This document shows positions 1-6,653 of a stretch of DNA of 28,458 nt, piece by piece. The position numbers and the translations under genes were made by a program. Location of the stretch: assembly GCA_910578145.1 (NCBI GenBank), contig CAJTPJ010000015.1, positions 1 to 28,458 of the forward strand, given 5' to 3'. The DNA comes from an uncultured Christensenella sp. GTDB lineage: Bacteria > Bacillota > Clostridia > Christensenellales > Borkfalkiaceae. How positions within the stretch are numbered: the stretch's first letter is position 1; each line of letters starts with the position of its first letter. The notes beneath the pieces were generated by a model, which was not told the DNA's origin, did no database searches, and saw only the letters and a list, made by a program, of their open reading frames with translations.

Positions 1-254
1 ATTAGCATTTCTTCGCTTCTCGTTTCTACTCGTCTTACAAAAATTCTACATTCTAACTCGACTAATCTTCACTAACAGCAAAAAAACTTGCAAAATTGCA
101 CTTTCCTTCGTATTAACCAATTAATCTTAATTGCCTTTCTCTGTACTATTTTCTATCTTTCTCTTTCTTCTTCCTATGCAGTTGTCAAACTTCGCTTCGC
201 CATAAAGGCGGTTTTTCAACAGAAAAACATCGCTGTCGAACCGACAGCTTTTAT
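1..254 (-). other. Long untranslated leader, possibly an rRNA operon leader
   Basis: No gene is seen between 1 and 339. Read on the minus strand downstream of the promoter, this stretch begins with a perfect hairpin, GCTGTCG-loop GTT-CGACAGC (232-248). It then carries the phrase TTTGACAACTGCATAG at about 174-190. That resembles the boxA-adjacent TTTGAAAACTG.ATA phrase of Firmicute rRNA operon leaders and spacers. Every minus-strand ATG opens only a very short frame. A long ORF-free transcript behind a strong promoter fits an rRNA leader, but the rRNA itself would lie outside the window, so this is inference. A leader of some other gene is the alternative. Confidence 0.4.
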
Positions 255-283
255 ATCTTAACAAACTATATTCAATAAGTCAA
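255..283 (-). promoter_or_regulatory. Strong sigma-A-like promoter reading off the left edge
   Basis: On the minus strand a TTGACT -35 (278-283) is separated by exactly 17 bases from a TAAGAT -10 (255-260). Transcription would begin near 248 and run leftwards out of the window. It lies just after the terminator of the 340-1101 gene, so it is an independent start. The downstream gene is not in view. Confidence 0.65.
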
Positions 284-302
284 GCGTTTTTTATAAATAT
301 TT

Positions 303-330
303 TCAAAAAAAATACCCGCCTTGCGGCGGG
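303..330 (-). terminator. Intrinsic terminator of the 340-1101 gene
   Basis: Six-base GC stem CCCGCC (315-320) / GGCGGG (325-330) with a four-base loop. On the minus strand it is followed by a T-rich tract of about nine bases. It lies 9 bases past the stop codon of the gene at 340. Confidence 0.85.
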
Positions 331-339
331 AACGATTTG

Positions 340-1101
340 CTATACATTATATATAATCTCATTAATATATTCAGTTATAGTTTTAAGCTCTTCAACGTTC
401 TCGGCGGGCGCGTCGATAATAACCGCTCCGTCGAAACCTGCGTCTTTTAACTTTGAAAACAGTGTTTTAAACTCGCTTTTTTCTTGCCCCGTAAAACAAA
501 ATTCCCCGTTTTTCCCGCAGCCGCTTAGGTACGCAAACGAAATTGCCCCCTGCATATCCTTTAAATACGCACTTAAAGGATAACCCGAAAGGTTTACCTG
601 CTTTAAATTTAGCGCGCCCGTAAGCGCGGGGCAGCGGCTTTTTAAAGCGGAAAAAACTTCCGGACGGTTATAAAGCCCTTTGCTATTGGTTTCCAGCACG
701 GTATTAACGCCGTAGCGGGCGCAAAAAGAAATTATTTCGTTGAGATAATTTGCAAGCTCGTCCGCGCTATAAGCAACGCTTTCGTTTAATAGCCCTTGCA
801 AAATAAAATTTTTAGCGCCGAACGCCTGTGCGGAACGCAACGTTTGGTCAAGCCAATAAAAACCGTCGCCGCGCACCCTGCGCGAAGGGCTGAAAAGTTG
901 CGTTTCAAAATTCCAGGGATTTACGCGAACGCTGAAAACGGCGTTATTTGCGGCATATTTGCGGGCGAATTCAGGACGGTACTCGTAAAAAGTTTGCAAA
1001 TAAACCTCGCAAACTTCGGCAGAAACCCCGTTAATAATTTCAAGCGCGGCTTCCGTTTCCGCGCGCTTTTGTAAACAAACCGTAGACAATCCCGTTTTCA
1101 T
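340..1101 (-). CDS. Sugar phosphate isomerase/epimerase-like TIM-barrel protein, metal site apparently altered
   Basis: A 253-residue protein resembling the AP-endonuclease-2/xylose-isomerase-like TIM barrel family, usually metal-dependent sugar isomerases or epimerases. Barrel strands CEVYLQTF (31-38), VLETNSKGL (135-143) and GFDGAVIID (222-230) align with the family. Metal-ligand positions look changed: the usual LDIKQ reads LNLKQ (D to N near 165), the VHVHLSDN strand reads ISFAYLSG (no His near 190) and the final Glu is Asp 230. Only Glu 32 and Glu 137 look kept. The ATG at 1101 is chosen over an upstream TTG at 1149 because neither has a ribosome site but a TATAAT (1108-1113) stands six bases before the ATG. 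It lies behind the XRE gene on the same strand. Substrate unknown; it may be inactive or bind without catalysis. Confidence 0.7.
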   Translation of the reverse strand: MKTGLSTVCLQKRAETEAALEIINGVSAEVCEVYLQTFYEYRPEFARKYAANNAVFSVRVNPWNFETQLFSPSRRVRGDGFYWLDQTLRSAQAFGAKNFILQGLLNESVAYSADELANYLNEIISFCARYGVNTVLETNSKGLYNRPEVFSALKSRCPALTGALNLKQVNLSGYPLSAYLKDMQGAISFAYLSGCGKNGEFCFTGQEKSEFKTLFSKLKDAGFDGAVIIDAPAENVEELKTITEYINEIIYNV

Positions 1102-1107
1102 AGATTG

Positions 1108-1113
1108 ATTATA
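1108..1113 (-). promoter_or_regulatory. TATAAT -10 six bases before the ATG at 1101
   Basis: A perfect TATAAT on the minus strand with a weak TTGTAT -35 candidate at 1131-1136 (17-base spacer). The start site would fall on or next to the ATG at 1101, implying a leaderless or nearly leaderless message. Confidence 0.4.
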
Positions 1114-1151
1114 ACATATCTTTTCAAGAAATACAATATCGCCCGACAAAA

Positions 1152-1430
1152 TTATCTGTTCAGTAAATCGGAAACAAGCAGTTTGATGTGCGCCGCCTCC
1201 CTTTCACTGAGCCCCTCAACGTCGATAACGCTTTCGCTCACCAGCCCGAGCAGATAATCCGTCGAAACGTTAAAATATTTCGCGAGCTTTATAAGCATAT
1301 CCACAGACGGCTGAATATAGTCGTTTTCCCAATTAGATACGCACTGCTTGCTCACGCCGAGCGCGGCGGCAAGCTCAACCTGACTCAAATTAAACGACAG
1401 CCTTAAACTTTTTATATTTTCATTCAACAT
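1152..1430 (-). CDS. XRE-family helix-turn-helix repressor
   Basis: A 92-residue protein with an N-terminal Cro/CI-type HTH at about residues 5-62: LSQVELAAALGVSKQCVSNW is the helix-turn-helix and PSVDMLIKLAKYFNVSTDYLLG closes the domain. The short acidic tail (about 63-92) has no recognised domain and could help dimerisation. It is divergent from the membrane protein at 1533 across a 102-base region with repeated TACTTTGG elements and a 15-base palindrome, the usual arrangement for an autoregulator that also controls its neighbour. No clear ribosome site precedes the ATG; one TACCAAAGTA element lies 8 bases from it, so binding there would block its own expression. Family call is confident; targets are inferred. 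Confidence 0.88.
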   Translation of the reverse strand: MLNENIKSLRLSFNLSQVELAAALGVSKQCVSNWENDYIQPSVDMLIKLAKYFNVSTDYLLGLVSESVIDVEGLSEREAAHIKLLVSDLLNR

Positions 1431-1437
1431 ATCAATG

Positions 1438-1524
1438 TACCAAAGTAAAATATTACAATACTATTGTATTCTTAAAGTTGACAAATATTAAAATACTTTG
1501 GTATACTTTAAATATACTTTGGGA
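1438..1524 (+). promoter_or_regulatory. Divergent operator/promoter region with TACTTTGG repeats
   Basis: The promoter for the 1533 gene is TTGACA (1478-1483), an 18-base spacer and TATACT (1502-1507). TACTTTGGTA lies at 1494-1503, TACTTTA at 1504-1510 and TACTTTGGGA at 1515-1524, forming tandem direct repeats every 10-11 bases from the spacer to the ribosome site. The exact inverse, TACCAAAGTA, lies at 1438-1447 beside the XRE start. A separate perfect 15-base palindrome with arms TACAATA and TATTGTA is at 1454-1468. These are likely binding sites of the adjacent XRE protein. Confidence 0.65.
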
Positions 1525-1532
1525 GGGCTGAT

Positions 1533-2906
1533 ATGGCTGATAAATATTACGAAAGAGTTAAACTGAGGTTGTGGTGGAAAAGGAAATACGTCGGATTTTT
1601 CAACGGCGTGCTTGCATCTGCAGTGCTTTGTTTTTTGTCGTGCCTCACTTTGAGTTTGCATTACAATCGCTTGTACGAAGAAACGTCGTTGTACTACTCA
1701 TACGGCGGCATGGCGAGCATTATAGTTGCGATAGTCGTTGTGGCGGTCACGGCTATTAACTTATTCAAAAGGACGCCGCTACCCGATTCGCAAGCCGTCG
1801 GGCAAATGATTAGAAGTTCCAAAAAAATATTTCTGACGGGAAATATAATCATTATTATGTTTTTCTTATTTACGTCCGTGCCCGTCGTTTTACCGCTTGC
1901 ACTCAACGGTACGACCTCTCTTAAAAACATTATCGGACTTTATCCGGTTGCGTGGGCAATATTGCTTTTCTTTCTGGTAGTGATGAACGCAGGTGCGATA
2001 ATTAATCTTAAAGTCAACGGACAGCTGAAAAACGACTTGCAAAATAACGGGCACATTGTCGACAGCGTTGCCGCTCAGAGCTCGGACAAGATACGAGAAC
2101 GCGCAAACGCTTACGAGAAAAAGCGAAACGCGGCGCGGGAAGCCGCAGGCAAGCTTCCCAAGAGCTCGCGGGAATACGAAATCGAGCGCACCGTAAGAAG
2201 CTGGTTTCGCACGGTGCGGTTCGTATTGTTACCCGTGCTTATTCTTGCGCTTTTGATTTACTTTTTTGCTTTTAAAATCAAACCGTTCGGCATGAAAGCG
2301 ATAGAGCGCATAAGCGTCGGTGACAATATGGGTTATATTACGAGAATGCTCGGCGAGCCGTACGACAAGAGCGATATTGAAAATCAAAGCGGTTTTATTG
2401 AAAGCGGCACCTGGAAATGGTGCAGTAACCCCAAGGCGAAAGAGCTTACTGCGAAAAAGAAGCAGCTTGAAAAGTTGACCGAGCAGTTTGAAACGGCTGA
2501 TTTAGAAAGCGTATTAAAGCTAACAGAGCAAATTATGAATTTAGAGCTCGAGGTCGAAAGCACGCCCGCCGACTATATTATCATAAACCACGTTAGAAAC
2601 GAAGCCGTGAGCATAGATTTGAAAAAGAACTTTATAAGTAGCGAAATTTCGACAAAGAGCCTCTCAAAAATTACTTACGCGGCGGCGCAGAGCAAAAAAT
2701 ATTACGTTTACGGCGACGCACCAGAAACAAAAGCGGTGCCCGACGGCGATGAGGTGTGCGAGATTAATATACGCATATACTTTGACGACGGAAGCGTGAG
2801 CAACTTCAAAAGAGAGTTTATCGCGGATATGCGAACGGCGGGCAAACTGCCGCTGAGCTGGTCTGACGAATACGGAGAGCACGCGTTCACGCTTATCTTA
2901 CGGTAA
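1533..2906 (+). CDS. Five-helix membrane protein with a C-terminal BamE/SmpA-like domain
   Basis: A 457-residue protein I do not recognise as a named family. Five hydrophobic spans are visible at about 23-43, 58-78, 99-122, 136-157 and 229-248. Between spans 4 and 5 is a charged, Lys/Arg/Glu-rich segment (about 165-225). The part after the last span is soluble. It starts ERISVGDNMGYITRMLGEPYD (258-278) and continues to GTWKWCS (292-298), matching the 'G..ie.V...LG.P......W.Y' pattern of the SmpA/OmlA/BamE fold. A likely coiled coil (about 300-345) and more beta-like sequence follow. The start has a strong GGGAGGG ribosome site (1521-1527). The promoter overlaps repeats expected to bind the divergent XRE repressor, so it is probably repressed and inducible. 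Function unknown; membrane stress or envelope sensing is a guess. Confidence 0.75.
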   Translation: MADKYYERVKLRLWWKRKYVGFFNGVLASAVLCFLSCLTLSLHYNRLYEETSLYYSYGGMASIIVAIVVVAVTAINLFKRTPLPDSQAVGQMIRSSKKIFLTGNIIIIMFFLFTSVPVVLPLALNGTTSLKNIIGLYPVAWAILLFFLVVMNAGAIINLKVNGQLKNDLQNNGHIVDSVAAQSSDKIRERANAYEKKRNAAREAAGKLPKSSREYEIERTVRSWFRTVRFVLLPVLILALLIYFFAFKIKPFGMKAIERISVGDNMGYITRMLGEPYDKSDIENQSGFIESGTWKWCSNPKAKELTAKKKQLEKLTEQFETADLESVLKLTEQIMNLELEVESTPADYIIINHVRNEAVSIDLKKNFISSEISTKSLSKITYAAAQSKKYYVYGDAPETKAVPDGDEVCEINIRIYFDDGSVSNFKREFIADMRTAGKLPLSWSDEYGEHAFTLILR

Positions 2907-2944
2907 ATTCCGCCACCCGCGCTTAAATGCGGGTGGCGGAATTT
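2905..2944. terminator. Bidirectional hairpin shared by two convergent genes
   Basis: A perfect 16-base inverted repeat, AAATTCCGCCACCCGC (2905-2920) and its complement (2929-2944), with an 8-base loop. Its left arm contains the last two bases of the stop codon of the 1533-2906 gene. The opposing gene's stop codon begins at its right edge. Confidence 0.8.
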
Positions 2945-3285
2945 CAATCTAAATATTTGGAAAGCGAGTATGTAATATCCCTGTCGGCTATGTTGGAAAT
3001 AGGCGCCAACGGGAACGAAACCGCGGGATTTTTTGCATTTGCCCCCACACTATCATTGAAATAATCGCTTTCCGACGGGTTTGATTCTTGCCGTTCAGGT
3101 TGTTGAAACGCGCCGAAACCGCGTACGGCGGTTAAAACCTGCGAAATTTCTTCCGCGCTTTTTAAGGCTTCTTTCAACTCCTCGCCGCCAAAAGTTTCAA
3201 GCATAGGCTTAACTTCCTGCAACAGGTTTTGGGTTTGTGTTTTTCCTCCGTATAACAATAATGCGAGAATAATAAAAAGTTGCAT
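2944..3285 (-). CDS. Small membrane-anchored protein of unknown function
   Basis: A 113-residue protein that I do not recognise. The ATG at 3285 is preferred over the one at 3303 because it alone has a ribosome site, AAGGGA, seven bases upstream. The first 14 residues (MQLFIILALLLYGG) are one short hydrophobic segment, so it is probably anchored to the membrane. Residues about 20-50 (LLQEVKPMLETFGGEELKEALKSAEEI) look helical and amphipathic. The tail is rich in Ser, Asn and Pro. It is divergent from another small unknown gene at 3341 with only 55 bases between them, suggesting shared control. No enzyme motif or cysteine pattern is visible. Confidence 0.6.
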   Translation of the reverse strand: MQLFIILALLLYGGKTQTQNLLQEVKPMLETFGGEELKEALKSAEEISQVLTAVRGFGAFQQPERQESNPSESDYFNDSVGANAKNPAVSFPLAPISNIADRDITYSLSKYLD

Positions 3286-3340
3286 AAAAAAAATCCCTTG
3301 CATATTTTAATAATAACATTATATGCCGAAAGGAATTTTT
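3286..3340. promoter_or_regulatory. Short AT-rich divergent promoter region
   Basis: These 55 bases separate two divergent small genes. Candidate -10 boxes are TAAAAT on the minus strand (3304-3309) and TTATAT on the plus strand (about 3319-3324), plus the two ribosome sites. No convincing -35 box was found for either. Confidence 0.35.
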
Positions 3341-3634
3341 ATGAAAGATTTTAAAAGTTATTCCAACGAACACCCCGAAAAAAAGCCTGCTGAGGAAAAC
3401 CAAAGCACTTACAACAACACCGTGGAACTTGCAAAAGTTATATCCAAGGCAATGAACGGCAAAAGCGAAACGCAAATTTTACATACCATTATTACAGAGG
3501 CGGAGCGCGGCAAGCGTGAAGGCACGCTTTCAAACGCAGACCTTGACAACTTTTACAATGCGCTTGCGCCTTTGCTTGACGGGTTAAAAAAGCGTAAACT
3601 GCGCGAAGTTATAATGCGGCTGAAAAGCATTTAA
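3341..3634 (+). CDS. Small soluble helical protein of unknown function
   Basis: A 97-residue protein I do not recognise. The ATG at 3341 is chosen because AAAGGAA lies just before it; an in-frame ATG at 3323 has no such site. There is no signal peptide or membrane span. A polar N-terminus (about 1-25) is followed by predicted helices, ELAKVISKAM and ILHTIITEAERG, then LSNADLDNFYNALAPLLDGL and a basic C-terminus. It is divergent from the membrane-anchored gene at 2944-3285, so the two may act together. It converges on cysK: the stop codons of both genes overlap within TTAA at 3631-3634. Confidence 0.6.
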   Translation: MKDFKSYSNEHPEKKPAEENQSTYNNTVELAKVISKAMNGKSETQILHTIITEAERGKREGTLSNADLDNFYNALAPLLDGLKKRKLREVIMRLKSI

Positions 3635-4548
3635 AGCATAGACGAATACCTGTCGCCGCCGTCGGGAAAAACGGTGACTATATTTTTGCCGTAATTTTCC
3701 CGTTCGCGTGCAAGCCGTACGCAGGCGTACAACGCCGCGCCCGAAGAAATGCCCGTAAACAGCCCTTCCGTTAAGGCTAATTGACGGCGGAAACCAAGCG
3801 CGTTTTCGTCGGAAACGGCGATTACCCCCGTACATATGCTTGAATTAAGCGTTTTTGGAATGAAGCCCGCGCCTATGCCCTGTATGCCGTGCGCGCCTGC
3901 ATTGCCGCCTGAAATAACGGGCGACGACGCGGGTTCTACGGCGTAAATCAGCACGCGCGGGTTTACTTTTTTTAAGTACTTTCCGCAACCTGTAAGCGTG
4001 CCGCCCGTACCTACGCCCGCAACGAAAACGTCAACCTTGCCGCAAGACTGCTTCCATATTTCGGGCGCGGTAGTTTTATAGTGCGCCGCGGGATTATCGG
4101 GGTTGGCAAATTGATTTAAAATTATGCTTCCCGCAATTTTATTTTTCAATTTTTCAGCTTGGCTTACCGCTTCCACCATTCCTTTTTCAGGGTCGGTTAA
4201 CACAATCTTTGCGCCGTAAAATGATATAATTTTGCGACGCTCTTCGCTCATATTGGCAGGCATAACGATAATTACGTTATACCCGCGCGCCGCACCCGCC
4301 GCAGCCAACGCTATGCCTGTATTGCCGGAGGTCGCCTCAATTATAGTTGCGCCACGCTTTAAATCCCCGCGTTTTTCCGCAACGTTTAACATATGCAAAA
4401 CAGCCCTGTCTTTAGCCGAACCGCTGGGGTTAAAGTTTTCTAACTTAGCGAATATGCGTGCACCCAGCCGAAATTTTTTGCAAAAGCGCGAAAGCTCGAA
4501 TAGCGGTGTATTGCCGCACAGCGCGTTGAAATTATCCGCGGATTGCAA
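3631..4548 (-). CDS. cysK: Cysteine synthase (O-acetylserine sulfhydrylase)
   Basis: A PLP enzyme of the CysK/CysM family (305 residues, usual length about 300-310) that makes cysteine from O-acetylserine and sulfide in the cytoplasm. Visible motifs are GNTPL (12-16), the PLP-lysine loop NPSGSAKDR (Lys 46), TSGNTG (73-78), the phosphate-binding GTGGT, GISSGAA and the closing PDGGDRYSS. The start is a TTG at 4548 lying inside the upstream cysteine desulfurase gene (17-base overlap), so the two are translationally coupled. CysM or a cystathionine beta-synthase-type enzyme cannot be excluded by motif alone. Pairing cysteine synthesis with a cysteine-consuming desulfurase suggests a local sulfur-relay role rather than bulk biosynthesis; that is inference. 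Confidence 0.88.
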   Translation of the reverse strand: MQSADNFNALCGNTPLFELSRFCKKFRLGARIFAKLENFNPSGSAKDRAVLHMLNVAEKRGDLKRGATIIEATSGNTGIALAAAGAARGYNVIIVMPANMSEERRKIISFYGAKIVLTDPEKGMVEAVSQAEKLKNKIAGSIILNQFANPDNPAAHYKTTAPEIWKQSCGKVDVFVAGVGTGGTLTGCGKYLKKVNPRVLIYAVEPASSPVISGGNAGAHGIQGIGAGFIPKTLNSSICTGVIAVSDENALGFRRQLALTEGLFTGISSGAALYACVRLARERENYGKNIVTVFPDGGDRYSSML

Positions 4549-5650
4549 GCTCGCCTACCGCCCGCACAAACTGTTCACATTCCTGCAAAGAGTTAAATTC
4601 GCACAGCGACGCGCGTATTAAACCGTCGCTTTCAAGCGCCTCGTGCATTTTCGGCGCGCAATGCAATCCGCCACGCACGCATACGGAGTATTCTTCCGAA
4701 AGGTAATACGCCGCCGTTTCGGACTGCATATTGGACATTGAAAACGCAACTATGCCAAACGGATTGGGCTTTGAAAAGAGTTTTACTCCCTCGATTTTCT
4801 TCAAATTTTCACACAAAAACGCACAACTTTGCTCTATTTTTTGCGCGTTTTCTTCCATTTTTTGTTGCAAATACAGCACACCCTCGCCCATAGAAACTAT
4901 TGCGGGATAGGAAACCGTGCCGCTTTCAAGCGCGTCAGGATAAAAGTCCGGCATATGCAGGTTTTTACTTTCGCTGCCCGTACCGCCGAAAGTTATAGGC
5001 GCGGGATTAACCCGTTCGGAAAACAGCAACGCGCCGCTGCCCTGAATGCCGTAAACGCCCTTGTGCCCCGCCACAGCCAACGCGTCGATGCCGCTTGACT
5101 TCATATCGATTTTAATATGCCCGCACGCCTGCGCGCCGTCGCAAATGAGCAGGCACTTTTCGGGAATTGACAAACGCACCGCGTTAATATCCGGCGCAGT
5201 ACCCGTAACGTTGGAAGCAAGCGTTATTATTACCGCGCGCGTTTTGTCCGTAACCAACGCGGCAAGTTGGGTCAAGTCTATATCGCCGTCGTTATTTAGC
5301 GGCGCGTACTTAACCTTTACCCCCCTTTCTTTAAGGTGTTCAAGCGGACGCAGCACGGAATTATGCTCGGCAACGGTTGTAACCACTTCGTCGCCCGATT
5401 TTAAAACGCCCAAAATTGTGATATTTAAAGCCTCGGTACAGTTTTTTGTGAATATTACGCGGTCGTAACTGTAACCGCCAAAAAATTGGCATAAAAGTTT
5501 GCGGCAGGAATACACCCGTTCAAGGCAAGCAAGCGAAAGTTTGTGCCCGCTTCTGCCGGGGTTGGCGCAAAATTCAAGCGCGGCGCGGGTTGCCGAAATT
5601 ACGCTGTCCGGCTTAAAACCGCCCGTAGCGGCGTTGTCGAAATATATCAT
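4532..5650 (-). CDS. Cysteine desulfurase (class V aminotransferase fold)
   Basis: A PLP-dependent desulfurase of 372 residues that converts cysteine to alanine and passes persulfide sulfur to acceptors. It begins MIYFDNAATGG, typical of the family. Other motifs are AEHNSVLRP (94-102), CDGAQACGH (170-178), the PLP-lysine motif AGHKGVYG (Lys 197) and the catalytic-loop Cys 331 in VRGGLHCAP. That loop matches the subgroup often annotated 'cysteine desulfurase family protein' (EF2568-like) more than classical IscS. The ATG at 5650 has the ribosome site GGAG seven to ten bases upstream; longer in-frame starts would place that site inside the coding region. It is divergent from a DUF3343 Se/S-carrier-like gene and coupled to cysK downstream. 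Confidence 0.88.
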   Translation of the reverse strand: MIYFDNAATGGFKPDSVISATRAALEFCANPGRSGHKLSLACLERVYSCRKLLCQFFGGYSYDRVIFTKNCTEALNITILGVLKSGDEVVTTVAEHNSVLRPLEHLKERGVKVKYAPLNNDGDIDLTQLAALVTDKTRAVIITLASNVTGTAPDINAVRLSIPEKCLLICDGAQACGHIKIDMKSSGIDALAVAGHKGVYGIQGSGALLFSERVNPAPITFGGTGSESKNLHMPDFYPDALESGTVSYPAIVSMGEGVLYLQQKMEENAQKIEQSCAFLCENLKKIEGVKLFSKPNPFGIVAFSMSNMQSETAAYYLSEEYSVCVRGGLHCAPKMHEALESDGLIRASLCEFNSLQECEQFVRAVGELAIRG

Positions 5651-5706
5651 AAAATTTATCTCCGTCATATAATGGTAATATATGTTTATTACGAGAGGAA
5701 GAAAAT
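5651..5706. promoter_or_regulatory. Compact divergent promoters, desulfurase and DUF3343
   Basis: A perfect TATAAT for the plus strand is at 5668-5673 and a TATATT for the minus strand at 5677-5682, almost back to back. Neither has a strong -35. The plus-strand ribosome site GAGAGGAA is at 5693-5700. The -10 boxes are so close that the two promoters probably compete. Confidence 0.45.
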
Positions 5707-5964
5707 ATGACAGAGATACTTGCCGTTTTCCGCTCACGCTCACAGGCCGTTGATTGCAATTCGAGATTGCGCTTAAACGGCATTCCGTCCACGTTAATCA
5801 ACACCCCGAAAGAGGCGAATATAGGGTGCGGATTGTCGGTTAAGTTGCCGCAAAATGCGTTGCCGAGGGCAAAGGGCGTTATTTTAAATGCAAGATATTC
5901 CGCGTTTTACGGGTTTTATTCAATGAAAAACACGTACGGAAAAACTTTCTTCGGAAGAATTTAA
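5707..5964 (+). CDS. DUF3343 Se/S carrier-like protein
   Basis: An 85-residue protein matching DUF3343, described as a putative Se/S carrier-like family. It starts with a beta strand and helix, ILAVFRSRSQAVDCNSRLRLNGIP, followed by TLINTPKE. The family's key loop is IGCGLSVKLP, with Cys 41 the likely persulfide-carrying residue. The C-terminus (about 60-85), with GFYSMKNTYGKTFF, is basic and aromatic. It is transcribed divergently from the cysteine desulfurase, a natural sulfur donor, with a TATAAT at 5668 and a good ribosome site. Family call is fairly strong; acceptance of sulfur from the neighbour is inferred from context. The acceptor pathway is not visible here. Confidence 0.78.
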   Translation: MTEILAVFRSRSQAVDCNSRLRLNGIPSTLINTPKEANIGCGLSVKLPQNALPRAKGVILNARYSAFYGFYSMKNTYGKTFFGRI

Positions 5965-5965
5965 G

Positions 5966-5994
5966 TTGATTTTACGTGCGCATTGTGATAAAAT
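5966..5994 (+). promoter_or_regulatory. nth promoter, leaderless spacing
   Basis: TTGATT (5966-5971), a 17-base spacer and TAAAAT (5989-5994), starting two bases after the DUF3343 stop codon. The predicted start site is about 6001, the first base of the nth ATG, and no ribosome site is present. Confidence 0.6.
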
Positions 5995-6000
5995 CGGAAT

Positions 6001-6627
6001 ATGGAAAACACACGAAAGATTTTAGACGAGCTGGCGAACCTTTACCCGTCCGCACAGCCCGCTTTGCAATTTAAAAGCCAATACGAGCTGTTGGTAGCCG
6101 TAATTTTATCCGCGCAGTGCACGGACGAAAGGGTTAATAAGGTTACCGCGGTTCTGTTTGAAAAATACAACACGCCCGAAAAAATGCTTACGCTTACTCA
6201 GGAAGAGTTGGAAAAATATATTTTTTCGTGCGGGTTTTATCATAACAAAGCGGCGCACATACTCTCAGCTTCGCGCGATATCGTTGAGAAGTTCGGGGGC
6301 GAGGTGCCGCCAACGCTTGAACAGCTTAAAACGCTTGCCGGCGTTGGCAGAAAAACTGCGAACGTGGTATATGCCGTGGGGTTCGGCGGCGACGCTATTG
6401 CCGTAGATACTCACGTTTTCCGTGTTTCTAACCGTCTTGGCATTGCCGAGGGCAAAACACCCGATAAGGTTGAAGACGCGCTTTGCGCGGTTATCCCCAA
6501 AGAGTTATGGTCTAAGGCGCATCATTATTTAATTTATCACGGTCGGCAAGTTTGCCATTCGCAAAAGCCCGACTGCGTTAACTGTACTTTAAAAGCATAT
6601 TGTAAATTTTATTCAAGCCACGTTTAA
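6001..6627 (+). CDS. nth: Endonuclease III
   Basis: A DNA glycosylase/AP lyase of 208 residues (family about 210) that removes oxidised pyrimidines in base excision repair. The helix-hairpin-helix LAGVGRKTANVV (112-123) carries the catalytic Lys 118, and Asp 136 in AVDTHVFRVSNRLG is the second active-site residue. The C-terminus has the [4Fe-4S] cluster pattern C-x6-C-x2-C-x5-C (Cys 185, 192, 195, 201). The N-terminus MENTRKILDELANLYP aligns with known family starts, supporting the ATG at 6001 despite the lack of a ribosome site. Its promoter is placed so that the message may be leaderless. A bidirectional terminator follows at 6661. It is not obviously linked to the sulfur genes, although it needs an Fe-S cluster. 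Confidence 0.96.
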   Translation: MENTRKILDELANLYPSAQPALQFKSQYELLVAVILSAQCTDERVNKVTAVLFEKYNTPEKMLTLTQEELEKYIFSCGFYHNKAAHILSASRDIVEKFGGEVPPTLEQLKTLAGVGRKTANVVYAVGFGGDAIAVDTHVFRVSNRLGIAEGKTPDKVEDALCAVIPKELWSKAHHYLIYHGRQVCHSQKPDCVNCTLKAYCKFYSSHV

Positions 6628-6653
6628 ACGAAAGTTTAACCTACTTGAAAACG

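Noticed and set aside
232..248. GGTTCGAC phrase resembling a tRNA T-arm
   Set aside because: The flanks do not form acceptor, D or anticodon arms; it is a simple 7-base hairpin.
5651..5743. Longer N-terminus for the cysteine desulfurase
   Set aside because: The extra residues overlap the divergent gene's start and include the desulfurase's own ribosome site; the family starts at MIYFDNAAT.
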